Notes: generated by a model not told the origin, from the sequence alone. A stretch of 64,000 bases of DNA from Streptomyces puniciscabiei (GCF_006715785.1 NZ_VFNX01000005.1:165218-229217), one strand, 5' to 3'. Positions 8,872 to 17,438 are shown, counted from the first letter of the stretch. Program-made: numbers and translations.

Positions 8872-8972
8872 ATCTGCGGGTAGAGGTCCTGGATCTCGTC
8901 CACGGTGGGCACAACGGGGTTGTTGGCGGGGGATCCGGACACGAGCGCCTGCTCAGCCATGAGGGGCGACAT
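8862..8972 (-). pseudogene. Inverted C-terminal tail of the iron-containing alcohol dehydrogenase
   Basis: The minus strand encodes MAEQALVSGSPANNPVVP followed by TVDEIQDLY, the hallmark C-terminus of Fe-dependent alcohol dehydrogenases. The body of such an enzyme is on the plus strand and stops within the same 10 bases. The simplest reading is a local inversion, or two relics joined tail to tail. Confidence 0.75.
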
Positions 8973-9026
8973 TCGGCGACGGAGGAACGGTGATGGCACA
9001 ACAGCCAGGTCCGCGCGGAGTACGAG

Positions 9027-10046
9027 ATGAGACGCATGACTGACATTGCTGAGGGCGAGGTTCTCACCGATGTGCACCGGGGCGTCGGCCGGATCCTTCT
9101 GAACCGACCCAAGGCGCTCAACGCCCTGACGACAGGCATGGTCGCGGCCATTGACGGTGCGCTCGCCGCCTGGGAGGACACACCGCTGGCTGCTGTGGTG
9201 ATCGCCAGCACCAGCGTGAAGGCCTTCTGCGCCGGCGGCGACATCCGCACGATCCGCGAGCACAGCCTCGCTGGGGATGTCGAGGCCAGTGAGCGGTTCT
9301 TCGCCTCCGAGTACCGGCTCAACGCCCGGATCGCTGAGTATCCCGTGCCGGTCGTGTCGCTCATCGACGGCATGTGCATGGGCGGTGGTCTCGGTCTGTC
9401 GGTCCACGGCACCTTCCGCGTCGTCACCGAGCGTGCGGTGCTGGCGATGCCCGAGACCGGGATCGGTTTCTTCCCCGACATCGGGGCCAGCTACTTTCTG
9501 CCGCGGCTGCCCGGCGCGATAGGCATGTACCTGGGACTGACCGGGCACCGTCTCGACGCTGCCGACGCCCTGTACACGGGGCTGGCCACGCACTTCGTCC
9601 CCACGGACGGGCTCGGTGCGGTCGGAGACGCCCTGGCGGACAGCCCAGGCGCCCCGGTGGACGTCGTCCTGAACCGCCTTGCCGACCGTTCGCCGGTGGG
9701 GGCGAGCAGGCTGGCGGAGGTACGCGGGGAGATGGACTGGGCGTTCGGCGCGCCAACTCTCGGTGAGATCGAGAAACGCCTGCGTCACCTCGACACCGCC
9801 TGGGCGTCAGACGCGTTGATCGCCTTGGAGTCCGCCTCGCCGCAGAGCTTGGAGATCACTCACAACCTGCTGGCCCGGGGCAGACAGCAGACGTTGCGCG
9901 AGTGCCTTGACGCCGAGCTCACTCTCACGCGCACGACCATCCGCACGCCGGACTTCCTGGAGGGCGTCCGAGCGGCCTTGGTCGACAAGGACCGCAGTCC
10001 CATCTGGGAACGTGAGGCGCAGGGCGGACAGACGCCGCCGGCCTGA
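9027..10046 (+). CDS. 3-hydroxyisobutyryl-CoA hydrolase-like / enoyl-CoA hydratase family protein
   Basis: A 339-residue crotonase-fold protein of the ECH_2 (HIBCH) type. ATG at 9027 follows GGAG at 5-6 bases; ATG at 9036 is an alternative. Oxyanion-hole segments are FCAGGDIR (67-74) and GMCMGGGLGLS (115-125). MPETGIGFFPDIGAS (141-155) carries the Glu/Asp pair typical of 3-hydroxyisobutyryl-CoA hydrolases. The long C-terminal helical region also fits that subgroup rather than simple hydratases of about 260 residues. The known reaction is in valine catabolism: thioester hydrolysis to 3-hydroxyisobutyrate. It stands alone after a broken dehydrogenase. Confidence 0.87.
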   Translation: MRRMTDIAEGEVLTDVHRGVGRILLNRPKALNALTTGMVAAIDGALAAWEDTPLAAVVIASTSVKAFCAGGDIRTIREHSLAGDVEASERFFASEYRLNARIAEYPVPVVSLIDGMCMGGGLGLSVHGTFRVVTERAVLAMPETGIGFFPDIGASYFLPRLPGAIGMYLGLTGHRLDAADALYTGLATHFVPTDGLGAVGDALADSPGAPVDVVLNRLADRSPVGASRLAEVRGEMDWAFGAPTLGEIEKRLRHLDTAWASDALIALESASPQSLEITHNLLARGRQQTLRECLDAELTLTRTTIRTPDFLEGVRAALVDKDRSPIWEREAQGGQTPPA

Positions 10047-10119
10047 CCGGGAGTGCAGGGTTAGGGACAGGGTTTGCGGCTGTCCGTTGTCCGGACTGCC
10101 GAACCGGACTGCCGCACTG

Positions 10120-10216
10120 CCGGACAGGATGTTCTTGCCGAGTTGCGCGGCGCGGATCGCGGTGACGTGCCCGCGCTTCCGCCGCCGATGGTGACCACGC
10201 CGTAGCGCGTGCTCAC
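10120..10216 (-). pseudogene. N-terminal relic of a FAD/NAD disulfide oxidoreductase
   Basis: From a GTG at 10216 the minus strand reads STRYGVVTIGGGSAG and, after a one-base shift, HVTAIRAAQLGKNIL. This is the first beta-alpha-beta FAD-binding unit of a dihydrolipoyl-dehydrogenase-like enzyme. It resembles the start of the intact gene at 33153 ([22 protein letters not shown]). Nothing after this first unit is recognisable. Confidence 0.65.
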
Positions 10217-10262
10217 GAAGTGCCCCCGTTCCGGGGACATGGTCGGCTCGTGGAGCGAGCGG

Positions 10263-10886
10263 TCATGCGGCGCGGATGTGCTGCGCAAGGGTGGCGTGGA
10301 CCTGGTCGCGGATGTCGGCGAGCACGGCCTCGTCGCTGCGGTGCGGGCACACGGTGGCGGTGGTGCTGATGTGGATGATTGCGGTGATCACCCGCGCCAG
10401 CGTTGCCGCGTCGGCGGCGCCGATGTCCTCGTTGCGCGTGAGCAGGCCGGTGATGCCGTCCTCGACGCGGCCGGCAAGGGTCAGACCCACTTGCCGGTAT
10501 GGCTCGGCCGGGTCGCCGAAGACAAGTTCGCGCAGATAGGTGCGGCCGTTCTCGATGTGCTCCCGCACGCACTCCACCAGGGGGCGGATGAGAGCGATGA
10601 CCCGCTCCAGCGCGCCCTGTCCTACGGCGGCGTCGGCGGCGGCGAGGCCGGAATCGACGGCGGCGGCGAACTTCTCGTTCTGCACCATGATCAGCAGCTC
10701 GGCCTTCGTGGACGCGTACAGGTAGAGCGTCCCGATGGCGACATCGGCCCGGCGGGCGACCTGCTGCGTCGTGACCCTGTCCACGCCGTGTTCGGCGAAC
10801 AGCTCGCGGGCGGCGGTCATGATGCGCTCGCGCTTGTCCTGTTTGGCCCTCTCGCGGCGCCCGATCGGCATGTGATCGCTTCCCAT
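10263..10886 (-). CDS. TetR/AcrR family regulator of the divergent reductase operon
   Basis: A 207-residue TetR repressor. ATG at 10886 is preceded by AAGGGGGT; an internal ATG at 10871 gives MPIGRRERAKQDK. The DNA-binding domain includes RIMTAARELFAEHGVDRVTTQQVARRAD and GTLYLYASTKAELL. It is a clear paralogue of the TetR at 15896; they share GRRER, the HTH and NGRTYLRE(L/M)VFGDP. The upstream stretch 10909-10936 carries two TGAGT/ACTCA palindromes, matching a site before the paralogue. It is divergent from the four-gene operon beginning at 11044, its likely target. Confidence 0.92.
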   Translation of the reverse strand: MGSDHMPIGRRERAKQDKRERIMTAARELFAEHGVDRVTTQQVARRADVAIGTLYLYASTKAELLIMVQNEKFAAAVDSGLAAADAAVGQGALERVIALIRPLVECVREHIENGRTYLRELVFGDPAEPYRQVGLTLAGRVEDGITGLLTRNEDIGAADAATLARVITAIIHISTTATVCPHRSDEAVLADIRDQVHATLAQHIRAA

Positions 10887-10908
10887 GGGGACCCCCTTGA
10901 CAATAATT

Positions 10909-10936
10909 ATGAGTGGACTCATAGTTGAGTGTACTC
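10909..10936. promoter_or_regulatory. Tandem palindromic TetR operator
   Basis: ATGAGTGGACTCAT (10909-10922) is a palindrome with 6-base arms, followed at 10927 by GAGTGTACTC with 4-base arms. The block lies in the divergent promoter region between the TetR gene and the reductase operon. Read on the minus strand it aligns at 19 of 28 positions with the site upstream of the paralogous TetR at 15896. Confidence 0.65.
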
Positions 10937-11043
10937 GGATTGACCGGATGGGGCGAGGTTGTGAGGCCCCCGGATGTCGCGCCGCGTTTACCGATCCAGT
11001 CTCAGAACTGGATAAATAGGACAAGTATCAGGAGTGGCGCCCC

Positions 11044-12039
11044 ATGCGAGCGTTCGTCGTCACCAAGTACAAGGAGCCGCTGCAGGAGGCGGAGGTCCCC
11101 GAGCCCACCGTGGGGGAGCACGACGTGCTTGTGCGAGTGGAGGCCGCCGGGCTGAACCCGCTGGATGAGAAGATCCGCGCCGGTGAGTTCAAGCAGATCC
11201 TGCCCTACAAGCTGCCGCTGATCCTGGGCAACGACGTCGCGGGCACCGTCGTCCGCGTCGGGAAGGCGGTTCGCGGCTTCAAGCCCGGAGACGAGGTCTA
11301 CGCCCGGCCCCACCAGGACCGCATCGGCACGTTCGCCGAGCGCATCGCCGTAGCGGAGGGCGACTTGGCGCTCAAGCCCGCTTCGATCAGCATGGAAGAG
11401 GCCGGCTCGCTGCCGCTGGCGGCGCTCACGGCATGGCAGGCGCTGGTGGAGCGCGGGAAGCTGCGGCCCGGGCAGAAGGTGCTCATCCACGCCGGCGCCG
11501 GCGGGGTCGGTTCGATCGCGATCCAGCTCGCCGCGCACCTCGGCGCGAGTGTCGCCACCACTGCCAGCGGTTCCAACGCGGCCTACGTGCGCGCGCTCGG
11601 CGCGGACACGGTGATCGATTACCGCACCCAGGACTTCGAGCAGCTCCTGACCGGCTACGACCTGGTGTTGGACAGCCTCGGTGGAGAGACCCTCGAGAAG
11701 TCCCTGCGGGTGCTCAAGCCCGGCGGCAAGGCCATCGGGATCGCCGGTCCCCCGGACCCCGCGTTCGCCCGCCAGGCCGGCCTGAACCCGCTGCTGCGCC
11801 TCGCGGTCACAGCCCTGAGTCGCAAGATCCGCAAGCAGGCGAAGAAGCTCGGCGTGACGTACGAGTTCCTGTTCATGCACGCCAGCGGCGACCAGCTCCG
11901 CCAGATCACCACCCTCATCGACCAGGGCGCGGTGCGCCCGGTCGTGGGAAAGGTGTTCCCCTTCGACCAGACCCCGCACGCGCTGCAGTCCCTGTCCCAG
12001 GGCGGCATCCGCGGCAAGGCCGTCATCGGCAACAGCTGA
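11044..12039 (+). CDS. NADP-dependent medium-chain oxidoreductase (quinone reductase-like)
   Basis: A 331-residue zinc-free medium-chain dehydrogenase/reductase. GroES-like N-terminal part: PTVGEHDVLVRVEAAGLNPLD, then LGNDVAGTVVRVG. The cofactor-binding motif HAGAGGVGSIAIQLA (about 149-163) is the NADP-binding Rossmann fold, and no zinc-ligand cysteines are present. Such enzymes reduce quinones, enones or related electrophiles. It is the first gene of a four-gene operon and a paralogue of 20070-21083 (shared SRKIRKQAKKLGV-type segment). Regulation by the divergent TetR is likely. The substrate is unknown. Confidence 0.9.
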   Translation: MRAFVVTKYKEPLQEAEVPEPTVGEHDVLVRVEAAGLNPLDEKIRAGEFKQILPYKLPLILGNDVAGTVVRVGKAVRGFKPGDEVYARPHQDRIGTFAERIAVAEGDLALKPASISMEEAGSLPLAALTAWQALVERGKLRPGQKVLIHAGAGGVGSIAIQLAAHLGASVATTASGSNAAYVRALGADTVIDYRTQDFEQLLTGYDLVLDSLGGETLEKSLRVLKPGGKAIGIAGPPDPAFARQAGLNPLLRLAVTALSRKIRKQAKKLGVTYEFLFMHASGDQLRQITTLIDQGAVRPVVGKVFPFDQTPHALQSLSQGGIRGKAVIGNS

Positions 12040-12105
12040 CCCGCCGCAACCGCGACGGGCGACACGAAACACACAGCGACACAGAACACCCAAGGAGAAT
12101 CGGTC

Positions 12106-12972
12106 ATGAGCAGCACAGACGCCCCGAACGAACCCGTCATCACCTCCTACGCGAAGGCCCCGGCCCGCACCGTCCGCGCAGGCGGCGTCACCTACGCCTA
12201 CCGCGAGCTGGGACCGAAGGGCGGCATCCCCGTCGTCTTCTTCGTCCACCTCGCCGCGACCCTGGACAACTGGGACCCCCGCATCATCGACCCCATCGCG
12301 AAGGGACGTCACGTCATCGCCTTCGACAACCGCGGTGTCGGGGCGTCCACCGGCCAGGTGCCGGACAGTGTCGAGGCGATGGCCGACGACGCCTACACCT
12401 TCATCAGGGCCCTCGGGTTCGACAAGATCGACGTCTTCTCGTTCTCCCTCGGCGGCATGGTCGCCCAGGCCCTGGTGGTGAAGCACCCCGAGCTCGTCCG
12501 CAAGCTGGTCCTCACCGGCACCGGGCCCAAGGGCGGCAAGGACATGGACAAGGTCGCCAGAGTCACCTACTGGGACATCCTGCGTGCCACGTTGACCCGT
12601 TCGGACCCCAAGGAGTTCCTGTTCTTCAACCGCAATGCCACCGGCAAGCCCGCCGCACGCGCGTTCGTCAACCGGCTCAAGGAGCGCACCGTCGACCGCG
12701 ACGCGGACATCAAGACCAAGGCGTTCCAGACGCAGCTGAAGGCGATCAAGAAGTGGGGGCGCTCCGCCCCCGACGACCTGTCGTCGATCACGCAGCCCAC
12801 CCTGATCGCCAACGGCGACAACGACCGCATGGTGCCGTCGGTCCTGTCGGAGGACCTGCACCGGCGCATCAAGGGCAGTGAGCTGATCATCTACCCCGAC
12901 TCCGGGCACGGCGGCATCTTCCAGTACCACGACCGGTTCGCCCCCGTGGCGGTCGAGTTCCTGGCCCGATGA
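12106..12972 (+). CDS. Alpha/beta hydrolase
   Basis: A 288-residue alpha/beta hydrolase; the ATG follows AAGGAGAATCGGTC. FFVHLAATLDNWDP supplies the oxyanion loop, FSFSLGGMVAQ the nucleophile elbow (Ser114), NGDNDRMVP the acid and YPDSGHGGIFQYH the histidine. The combination DNWDP plus HGGIFQ recurs in the hydrolase at 17570-18409 and in the fragment at 1059, so a local gene family is present. It is second in the reductase operon. Haloperoxidase-like or ester/lactone hydrolase activity is possible; exact chemistry cannot be set. Confidence 0.9.
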   Translation: MSSTDAPNEPVITSYAKAPARTVRAGGVTYAYRELGPKGGIPVVFFVHLAATLDNWDPRIIDPIAKGRHVIAFDNRGVGASTGQVPDSVEAMADDAYTFIRALGFDKIDVFSFSLGGMVAQALVVKHPELVRKLVLTGTGPKGGKDMDKVARVTYWDILRATLTRSDPKEFLFFNRNATGKPAARAFVNRLKERTVDRDADIKTKAFQTQLKAIKKWGRSAPDDLSSITQPTLIANGDNDRMVPSVLSEDLHRRIKGSELIIYPDSGHGGIFQYHDRFAPVAVEFLAR

Positions 12973-13002
12973 CCGCCATCTGGCCAGGAAAAGGGCAACA
13001 TC

Positions 13003-13809
13003 ATGAGCACGTCGCCGGTCGCCGCGCCCCCGGAAGTGAAGAAGCCTCTCACCTCCTCGATCCTGCTGTGGGTGCGCACCGACCAGCCCCGCCAGACCGG
13101 CATGGACCACTGGAAGGGCCCGCACTCAGGGATCATCTCCGCCACCCCGGGGCTGGAGGAGTACCGGCAGATCCACCTCGCCGAGCAGAACACGGGCCTG
13201 TGGCCGGCCATCGACGGGGTCCAGACCGCGATCCCCGCCGACCGGAAGATCGACGGCGTCGCGGAAGTCACCTTCCAATCGGCGCTTGCACCCCTGAAAG
13301 GGCGCAAGCAGAAGAAGCTGGCCTACGCCGACGAGATCAACGTGTTCCGCCGCACCCTGCTCTACGCCGGCCCGCCGAACTCCTCCCGGTGGTACGACGT
13401 CGCGGGCCCCGGAGAGACGGTCGGTGCCCGCGCGCTGATCTACCTGCGCCGCAGGGACGGGGTCGGCGCCGGCGCCTTGCGGAAGTTCGTCAACGAGGAG
13501 CTCGCCCCCGCGCTCGCCGGCACCGGAGTGCTGAAGGAACTGCGCACGCAGACGTTCCTGCCCTGGACGAAAAAGCTCTGGGACACCCCGGACGTCGCCC
13601 ACGACAACCCCCACGACCAGCGCTTCCACGCCTCGGTCAGCCTCGGGTTCACCGACACCGCGGCACGGGACGCCTTCTTCAGCGGCAACGCGATCGAGGA
13701 CCTGTCCGACCGGCTGGCACCGCAGGTCTCCGCGATCCACGCCTACGACGTCGCCGCCGCCCTCACCTACGTCAAGAACGGCGAGATCCTCCCGCACTAC
13801 CAGGAGTGA
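13003..13809 (+). CDS. EthD-like dimeric alpha-beta barrel protein
   Basis: A 268-residue protein, third in the reductase operon. The N-terminal half contains WVRTDQPRQTGMDHWKGPHSG and LEEYRQIHLAE, the pattern of EthD/dimeric alpha-beta barrel domains, which act as small cytoplasmic enzymes or chaperones in ether and polyketide metabolism. A second half-domain is suggested by GETVGARALIYLRRRDG and RFHASVSLGFTD, so it may be a tandem fusion of two barrels. No catalytic residues can be assigned. Position between a hydrolase and a hydratase-fold gene suggests a role in the same degradative path. Confidence 0.7.
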   Translation: MSTSPVAAPPEVKKPLTSSILLWVRTDQPRQTGMDHWKGPHSGIISATPGLEEYRQIHLAEQNTGLWPAIDGVQTAIPADRKIDGVAEVTFQSALAPLKGRKQKKLAYADEINVFRRTLLYAGPPNSSRWYDVAGPGETVGARALIYLRRRDGVGAGALRKFVNEELAPALAGTGVLKELRTQTFLPWTKKLWDTPDVAHDNPHDQRFHASVSLGFTDTAARDAFFSGNAIEDLSDRLAPQVSAIHAYDVAAALTYVKNGEILPHYQE

Positions 13810-13928
13810 GCAGCGCAGACGGGAAACGGGACCGCCGGATCTGCTCGGCACATCCATCCGCCCCGGCTTCCTTGCCCTCCTCGCACCCCAATCGCCGTCT
13901 GATACCCACCACGCATCCGGAGCCAGCC

Positions 13929-14762
13929 ATGAGCGAGCAGCAGAGCACCATCCACTACGAGCGCACCTCACCGCAGATCGCGAAGATCACCTTCGCCAAC
14001 CCGCCCGTCAACCTCATCGTCGGCGAGACCGTCCTGCGCCTCATCGAGATCGTCACCGAACTGGCCACTGACCCGGACATCCAGGTCGTGCTGTTCGACA
14101 GCGCCACCCCCGACTTCTTCTACAACCACTTCGACCTGGCCGCCGCTGCCGACTTCCCCGCCCCCGAGGACCCGGACGCGGTGCCGGCCTGGACGAATCT
14201 GGTCCTGGAACTCTCCAAAGCGCCGTACATCACGATCGCGGTCATCCGTGGACGCACCCGCGGCGGCGGGAACGAGCTCGCCCTCGCTCTCGATCTGCGC
14301 TACGCCAGTCGTGAGAAGGCGATCTTCGGACAGCCCGAGGTCGGCAGCGGACTGCTGCCCGGCGGTGGTGGCAGCGAACGCCTGCCCCGGGCCATCGGAC
14401 GCGACCGCGCCCTGGAAGCCATCCTCACCAGCGACGACTACGACGCCGACACCGCCGAACGCTGGGGCTGGATCACCCGCGCCCTCCCCGACAGCGAACT
14501 CGACGCCTTCGTCGGCACCGTCGCCGCCCGACTCGCCTCCTTCGACCGCGCCTCACTCGCCTCGGCCAAAGCCCAGATCAACCGGGCAACCCTGCCCCCG
14601 GACGGGGACCTGGTCGCCGCGTACGGCGAGTTCGCCCACTCCCTCACGCTTCCCGGTTTCCTCACCCGGGCCGCAGGCACGCAGGCCGTCGTCGAACAGG
14701 CCGGCATCGACTTCGAGTACCGTCTCGGGCACTACATCGGCATCGCCAACCAGCAAAGCTGA
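13929..14762 (+). CDS. Enoyl-CoA hydratase/isomerase (crotonase) family protein
   Basis: A 277-residue crotonase-fold protein. ATG at 13929 is chosen because homology begins there and GGAG precedes it by 6 bases; the open frame extends far upstream in unrelated sequence. Crotonase features are RTRGGGNELALALDLRYAS and GQPEVGSGLLPGGGGSERLPRAIG. The usual first oxyanion segment is atypical (FFYNHFDL), and standard hydratase glutamates are not clearly conserved, so the reaction may be other than hydration. Last gene of the operon; the 119-base gap before it could hold an internal promoter. Confidence 0.85.
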   Translation: MSEQQSTIHYERTSPQIAKITFANPPVNLIVGETVLRLIEIVTELATDPDIQVVLFDSATPDFFYNHFDLAAAADFPAPEDPDAVPAWTNLVLELSKAPYITIAVIRGRTRGGGNELALALDLRYASREKAIFGQPEVGSGLLPGGGGSERLPRAIGRDRALEAILTSDDYDADTAERWGWITRALPDSELDAFVGTVAARLASFDRASLASAKAQINRATLPPDGDLVAAYGEFAHSLTLPGFLTRAAGTQAVVEQAGIDFEYRLGHYIGIANQQS

Positions 14763-15014
14763 CACCCATCAGAAAGTGAGCACGGATGCAGCGGATGCTG
14801 CGTCCGTCCTCATTTGCCGCGGGGCCCACCTGATTTCCGACGTCTTCGGCACGATGGTCGGATCGGGCTGCTGCCGGATCGACCGCCGATGTCCTCCACC
14901 GCTCGATGGCCGCGACGGTGCACCGCTTCTGGACACTGGTCGGCCGACCGTTCGCACGCCATGGATCACTGGGTCCCCGACGTGAAGAGATCGCGTCGGG
15001 ACCGAACAACAAGC
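14763..15014. other. Intergenic gap between convergent genes
   Basis: No family-like frame was seen on either strand in these 252 bases between the crotonase gene and the convergent SDR gene. No convincing terminator stem was found by eye. Confidence 0.4.
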
Positions 15015-15728
15015 TCAGGCTTCCGTGCTGTGCAGGTCCGGGTAAAGCGCCTCGACCGGGCCGCTCAGAGCCGCCTTGACCCCCTTGGTCAAGTCGTCGG
15101 CCAGGACCTCGTATTCTCCGGCCTCGACGGCGTCGTAGACGGTCGTCACCAGCTGTGTCGGCAGCATCTTGGGGCCGTCGGCGTGCGCGGCCATATCGGT
15201 GTCGACGTAGCCCATGTGCACCCCCGTCACGTGGACGCCCATGGGTGCGAACTCGATGCGCAGCGAGTTGGTGGCCGACCACAGTGCGGCCTTGGAGGCG
15301 CTGTAGGCGCCGCCGAAGGCATACCAGCTGGCAACGGAGTGCACGTCGATGAGGACTGACCCCTTGTTGGCGGCGAGGATCGGTGCGAAGGCGCGGGCGA
15401 GGAAGACCGGTCCGAAGAAGTTCGTCTCCATGTTCGCCCGGATGTCTGCCTCGGTGACGTCCAGCAGGCTCGCGCTCGGCGGGGTGGCGCCCGCGTTGTT
15501 GACGAGCACGGTGACATCCGCCGCGGCGGCCACGGCCGCGTCGATCGACGTGCGGTCGGTCACGTCAAGGGTCAGGGGGACGATGCGGTCGTCGTCCCAG
15601 GCGCGGGGGGAGCGGGCGGTGGCGTAGACCTTGACGGCGCCGCGCGCCAGGGCGTCGTGGACGAAGTGGGTGCCGATACCGCCATTGGCGCCGGTGACGA
15701 GGACGACTGCTCCATCGAGGGAGGGCAT
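15015..15728 (-). CDS. SDR family oxidoreductase
   Basis: A 237-residue classical short-chain dehydrogenase; ATG at 15728 follows AAGAAGGAA. TGANGGIG (12-19) binds the nucleotide, NNAG is at 77-80, and the catalytic pair is Tyr142/Lys146 in AYSASKAALW with an upstream Ser in DVHSVASWYAFGG. The arginine in ATARSPR suggests NADPH preference. It is divergent from the TetR at 15896 over a region with a TetR-type operator, so it is probably that repressor's target. Substrate unknown. Confidence 0.9.
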   Translation of the reverse strand: MPSLDGAVVLVTGANGGIGTHFVHDALARGAVKVYATARSPRAWDDDRIVPLTLDVTDRTSIDAAVAAAADVTVLVNNAGATPPSASLLDVTEADIRANMETNFFGPVFLARAFAPILAANKGSVLIDVHSVASWYAFGGAYSASKAALWSATNSLRIEFAPMGVHVTGVHMGYVDTDMAAHADGPKMLPTQLVTTVYDAVEAGEYEVLADDLTKGVKAALSGPVEALYPDLHSTEA

Positions 15729-15843
15729 GGGTTCCTTCTTTCCGAGGGGGATGTGAAGTACGTGGCTGCGCACGGATGGGGCAAGGACACATCGCCCCGC
15801 GATGGGAGAATGAGCGGAGCCACATTCGAGCCCACATGACATT

Positions 15844-15871
15844 GAGTACAATCATAACTGATTACAGTCAG
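15844..15871. promoter_or_regulatory. Putative TetR operator between SDR and TetR genes
   Basis: The block begins GAGTACAATCATAA and contains the imperfect palindrome CTGATTACAGTCAG. Nineteen of 28 positions agree with the minus strand of the operator at 10909-10936, which lies before a paralogous TetR gene. It lies in the divergent promoter region 25 bases upstream of the TetR start. Confidence 0.55.
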
Positions 15872-15895
15872 AATCTATTCCTGGAGGACACCGCC

Positions 15896-16483
15896 ATGCC
15901 TCTCGGACGGCGCGAGCGGAACAAGCAGGAGAAACTCGACCGCATTGTCGCTGCCGCCAGTGATCTGTTCGCCGAGCACGGCGTCGATGAGGTCACGACC
16001 CAGCAGATCGCGGACAAGGCCGACATCGGCACCGGGACCCTGTTCCTTTATGCCAAGACCAAGGGCGAACTCCTCCTCCTTGTCCAGAACGCCAAGTACG
16101 TCGAAGCACTTGAGCGGGGCCGGGCGGACGCCGAGACCGTCCCAGGCGTGCTGGACGCGGTGCTGGCGATCGTCCGGCCGATCGTCGAGTGCAACCGCGT
16201 CCAGATCGACAACGGACGCACCTACCTGCGAGAGATGGTCTTCGGTGACCCCGAGGAGCCCCGGCACGGCGCGGCACTCGCCATCGTCGCGCAGACCGAG
16301 GAGGCCGTCGCCGCCGTGCTGCGCCGAGACGAGCGGGTCACCGAGGGCGACGCCGCGACGCTGGCACACATCGTGTCCGCCGTGATGTTCCTCAGCATGG
16401 CGGTGAGCGTGAACATCGCCTTGAGCGTGGAGGAGATCGTGCAGGACATCCGGGGGCAGGTCGAGGTCCTGCTGCCTCGCTGA
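15896..16483 (+). CDS. TetR/AcrR family regulator
   Basis: A 195-residue TetR repressor. The ATG at 15896 follows GGAGG at 8 bases. HTH: RIVAAASDLFAEHGVDEVTTQQIADKAD and GTGTLFLYAKTKGELLLL. It shares the leader MPLGRRERNKQEK and the ligand-domain block NGRTYLREMVFGDP with the TetR at 10263-10886; the two are paralogues and may have overlapping operators. Divergent SDR is the likely target. Confidence 0.92.
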   Translation: MPLGRRERNKQEKLDRIVAAASDLFAEHGVDEVTTQQIADKADIGTGTLFLYAKTKGELLLLVQNAKYVEALERGRADAETVPGVLDAVLAIVRPIVECNRVQIDNGRTYLREMVFGDPEEPRHGAALAIVAQTEEAVAAVLRRDERVTEGDAATLAHIVSAVMFLSMAVSVNIALSVEEIVQDIRGQVEVLLPR

Positions 16484-16537
16484 AGTGCGGCCCGGTCTCC
16501 GGCCCGGGTGACCATCCGGGCAGTCCTCGGTTGCGGT

Positions 16538-16657
16538 ATGGCCCGAATCCCCGAATGGCAGGTCATCCGGACGTTGCTGCCCATACCGGTACGACTGGAC
16601 GGCTGGGGCGGCCGGCCGGAGGGCTACCGCCACCGCGTGCTGCTGGGATTCCCGAGA
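16538..16657 (+). pseudogene. N-terminal relic of an IS5-family transposase
   Basis: The plus strand reads EWQVIRTLLPIPVRLDG and GGRPEGYRHR, matching the conserved N-terminus of Streptomyces IS5-type transposases (normally W..V..LLP..WL.GRGGRPEGYCHR). The frame then degenerates, no DDE residues follow, and no inverted repeats are visible. It occupies part of the 346-base gap between two TetR genes; the rest of the gap shows nothing. Confidence 0.65.
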
Positions 16658-16829
16658 TTGCCCACCTGTACGGCGTCGGGTCACACTCCCACCCCGCGCC
16701 TGGACCGCGTTGAAAATGGTCGCCCGAAAGGGCGGCGGGGTGGTGCTGCCGGTGTTAGTGCTGAGGTAATTGGGAGCTGGCCTCGTGCTGTTCAAGGTAT
16801 TGGGCTGGGCTTGCGTCGGTCGGCTGCGG

Positions 16830-17438
16830 TCAGGTCTCCGGACTGCTTGCCGCCAGCTGGTCGCTGTTGACCTGTGCCAGTGACGCGAGAATCTCCTTGC
16901 GGCAGACATCGAGGATCTCGTCCGCCAGCGGAGAGCCGTCCGGGCATGCCCGCGACAACATGATCGCGCCGACCGAATGGGCGAGCATGTCGATCACCAT
17001 CATGCGGGCCGCGCGCTGGTCCGCATCTCCCGGTGTATCGCCTTGGGGCTGAAGGGCCGTCAGCAGGTTCTCGATCCCGGCTGCGAACTCTGTTCTGATG
17101 TCCGCCGGCTGACGTGCGGCGTCGCCGCCGAGGGCCGCGATGGTGCAGCCGTCGCTGCGCCCGTCGCGATGCTCCCGCGAGACGTAGCGCTCGACGAACT
17201 CGGCGGGGTCCAGACCTTGTGCCCGTGCCACGGTCTGCGAGAGCCCGCTCGCGGACGCTTCGGCCATCAGGTCGGCCTTGGAGCGGAAGTGCTTGTAGAA
17301 CCCGCCGTGGGTGAACCCGGCGGCCGCCATCAGCTCTGCCACACCGACACCGTCATAGCCGCGCTCACGGAACAGCCTGGAGGCTGTCGCGACGATGTGG
17401 GCACGGTTCTGCTCTGCCTGTGCCTTGGTGACCCGCAT
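16830..17438 (-). CDS. TetR/AcrR family regulator of the divergent hydrolase
   Basis: A 202-residue TetR repressor. ATG at 17438 gives MRVTKAQAEQNR, the usual N-terminus; an open frame upstream reaches 17501 but overlaps the operators. HTH features are IVATASRLFRERGYDGVGVAELMAAAG and THGGFYKHFRSKADLMAEA. The motif YVSREHRD, then DGCTIAALGGDAAR, marks a large TetR subgroup. Two palindromes (17487-17502 and 17522-17535) sit between it and the hydrolase at 17570. The second is the ATTACGATCGT site shared with the alkene reductase promoter, so this protein may also control that gene. Confidence 0.92.
   Translation of the reverse strand: MRVTKAQAEQNRAHIVATASRLFRERGYDGVGVAELMAAAGFTHGGFYKHFRSKADLMAEASASGLSQTVARAQGLDPAEFVERYVSREHRDGRSDGCTIAALGGDAARQPADIRTEFAAGIENLLTALQPQGDTPGDADQRAARMMVIDMLAHSVGAIMLSRACPDGSPLADEILDVCRKEILASLAQVNSDQLAASSPET

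Noticed and set aside
11002..13125. Long minus-strand open frame under the reductase-hydrolase operon
   Set aside because: Shadow of intact plus-strand genes with clear catalytic motifs.
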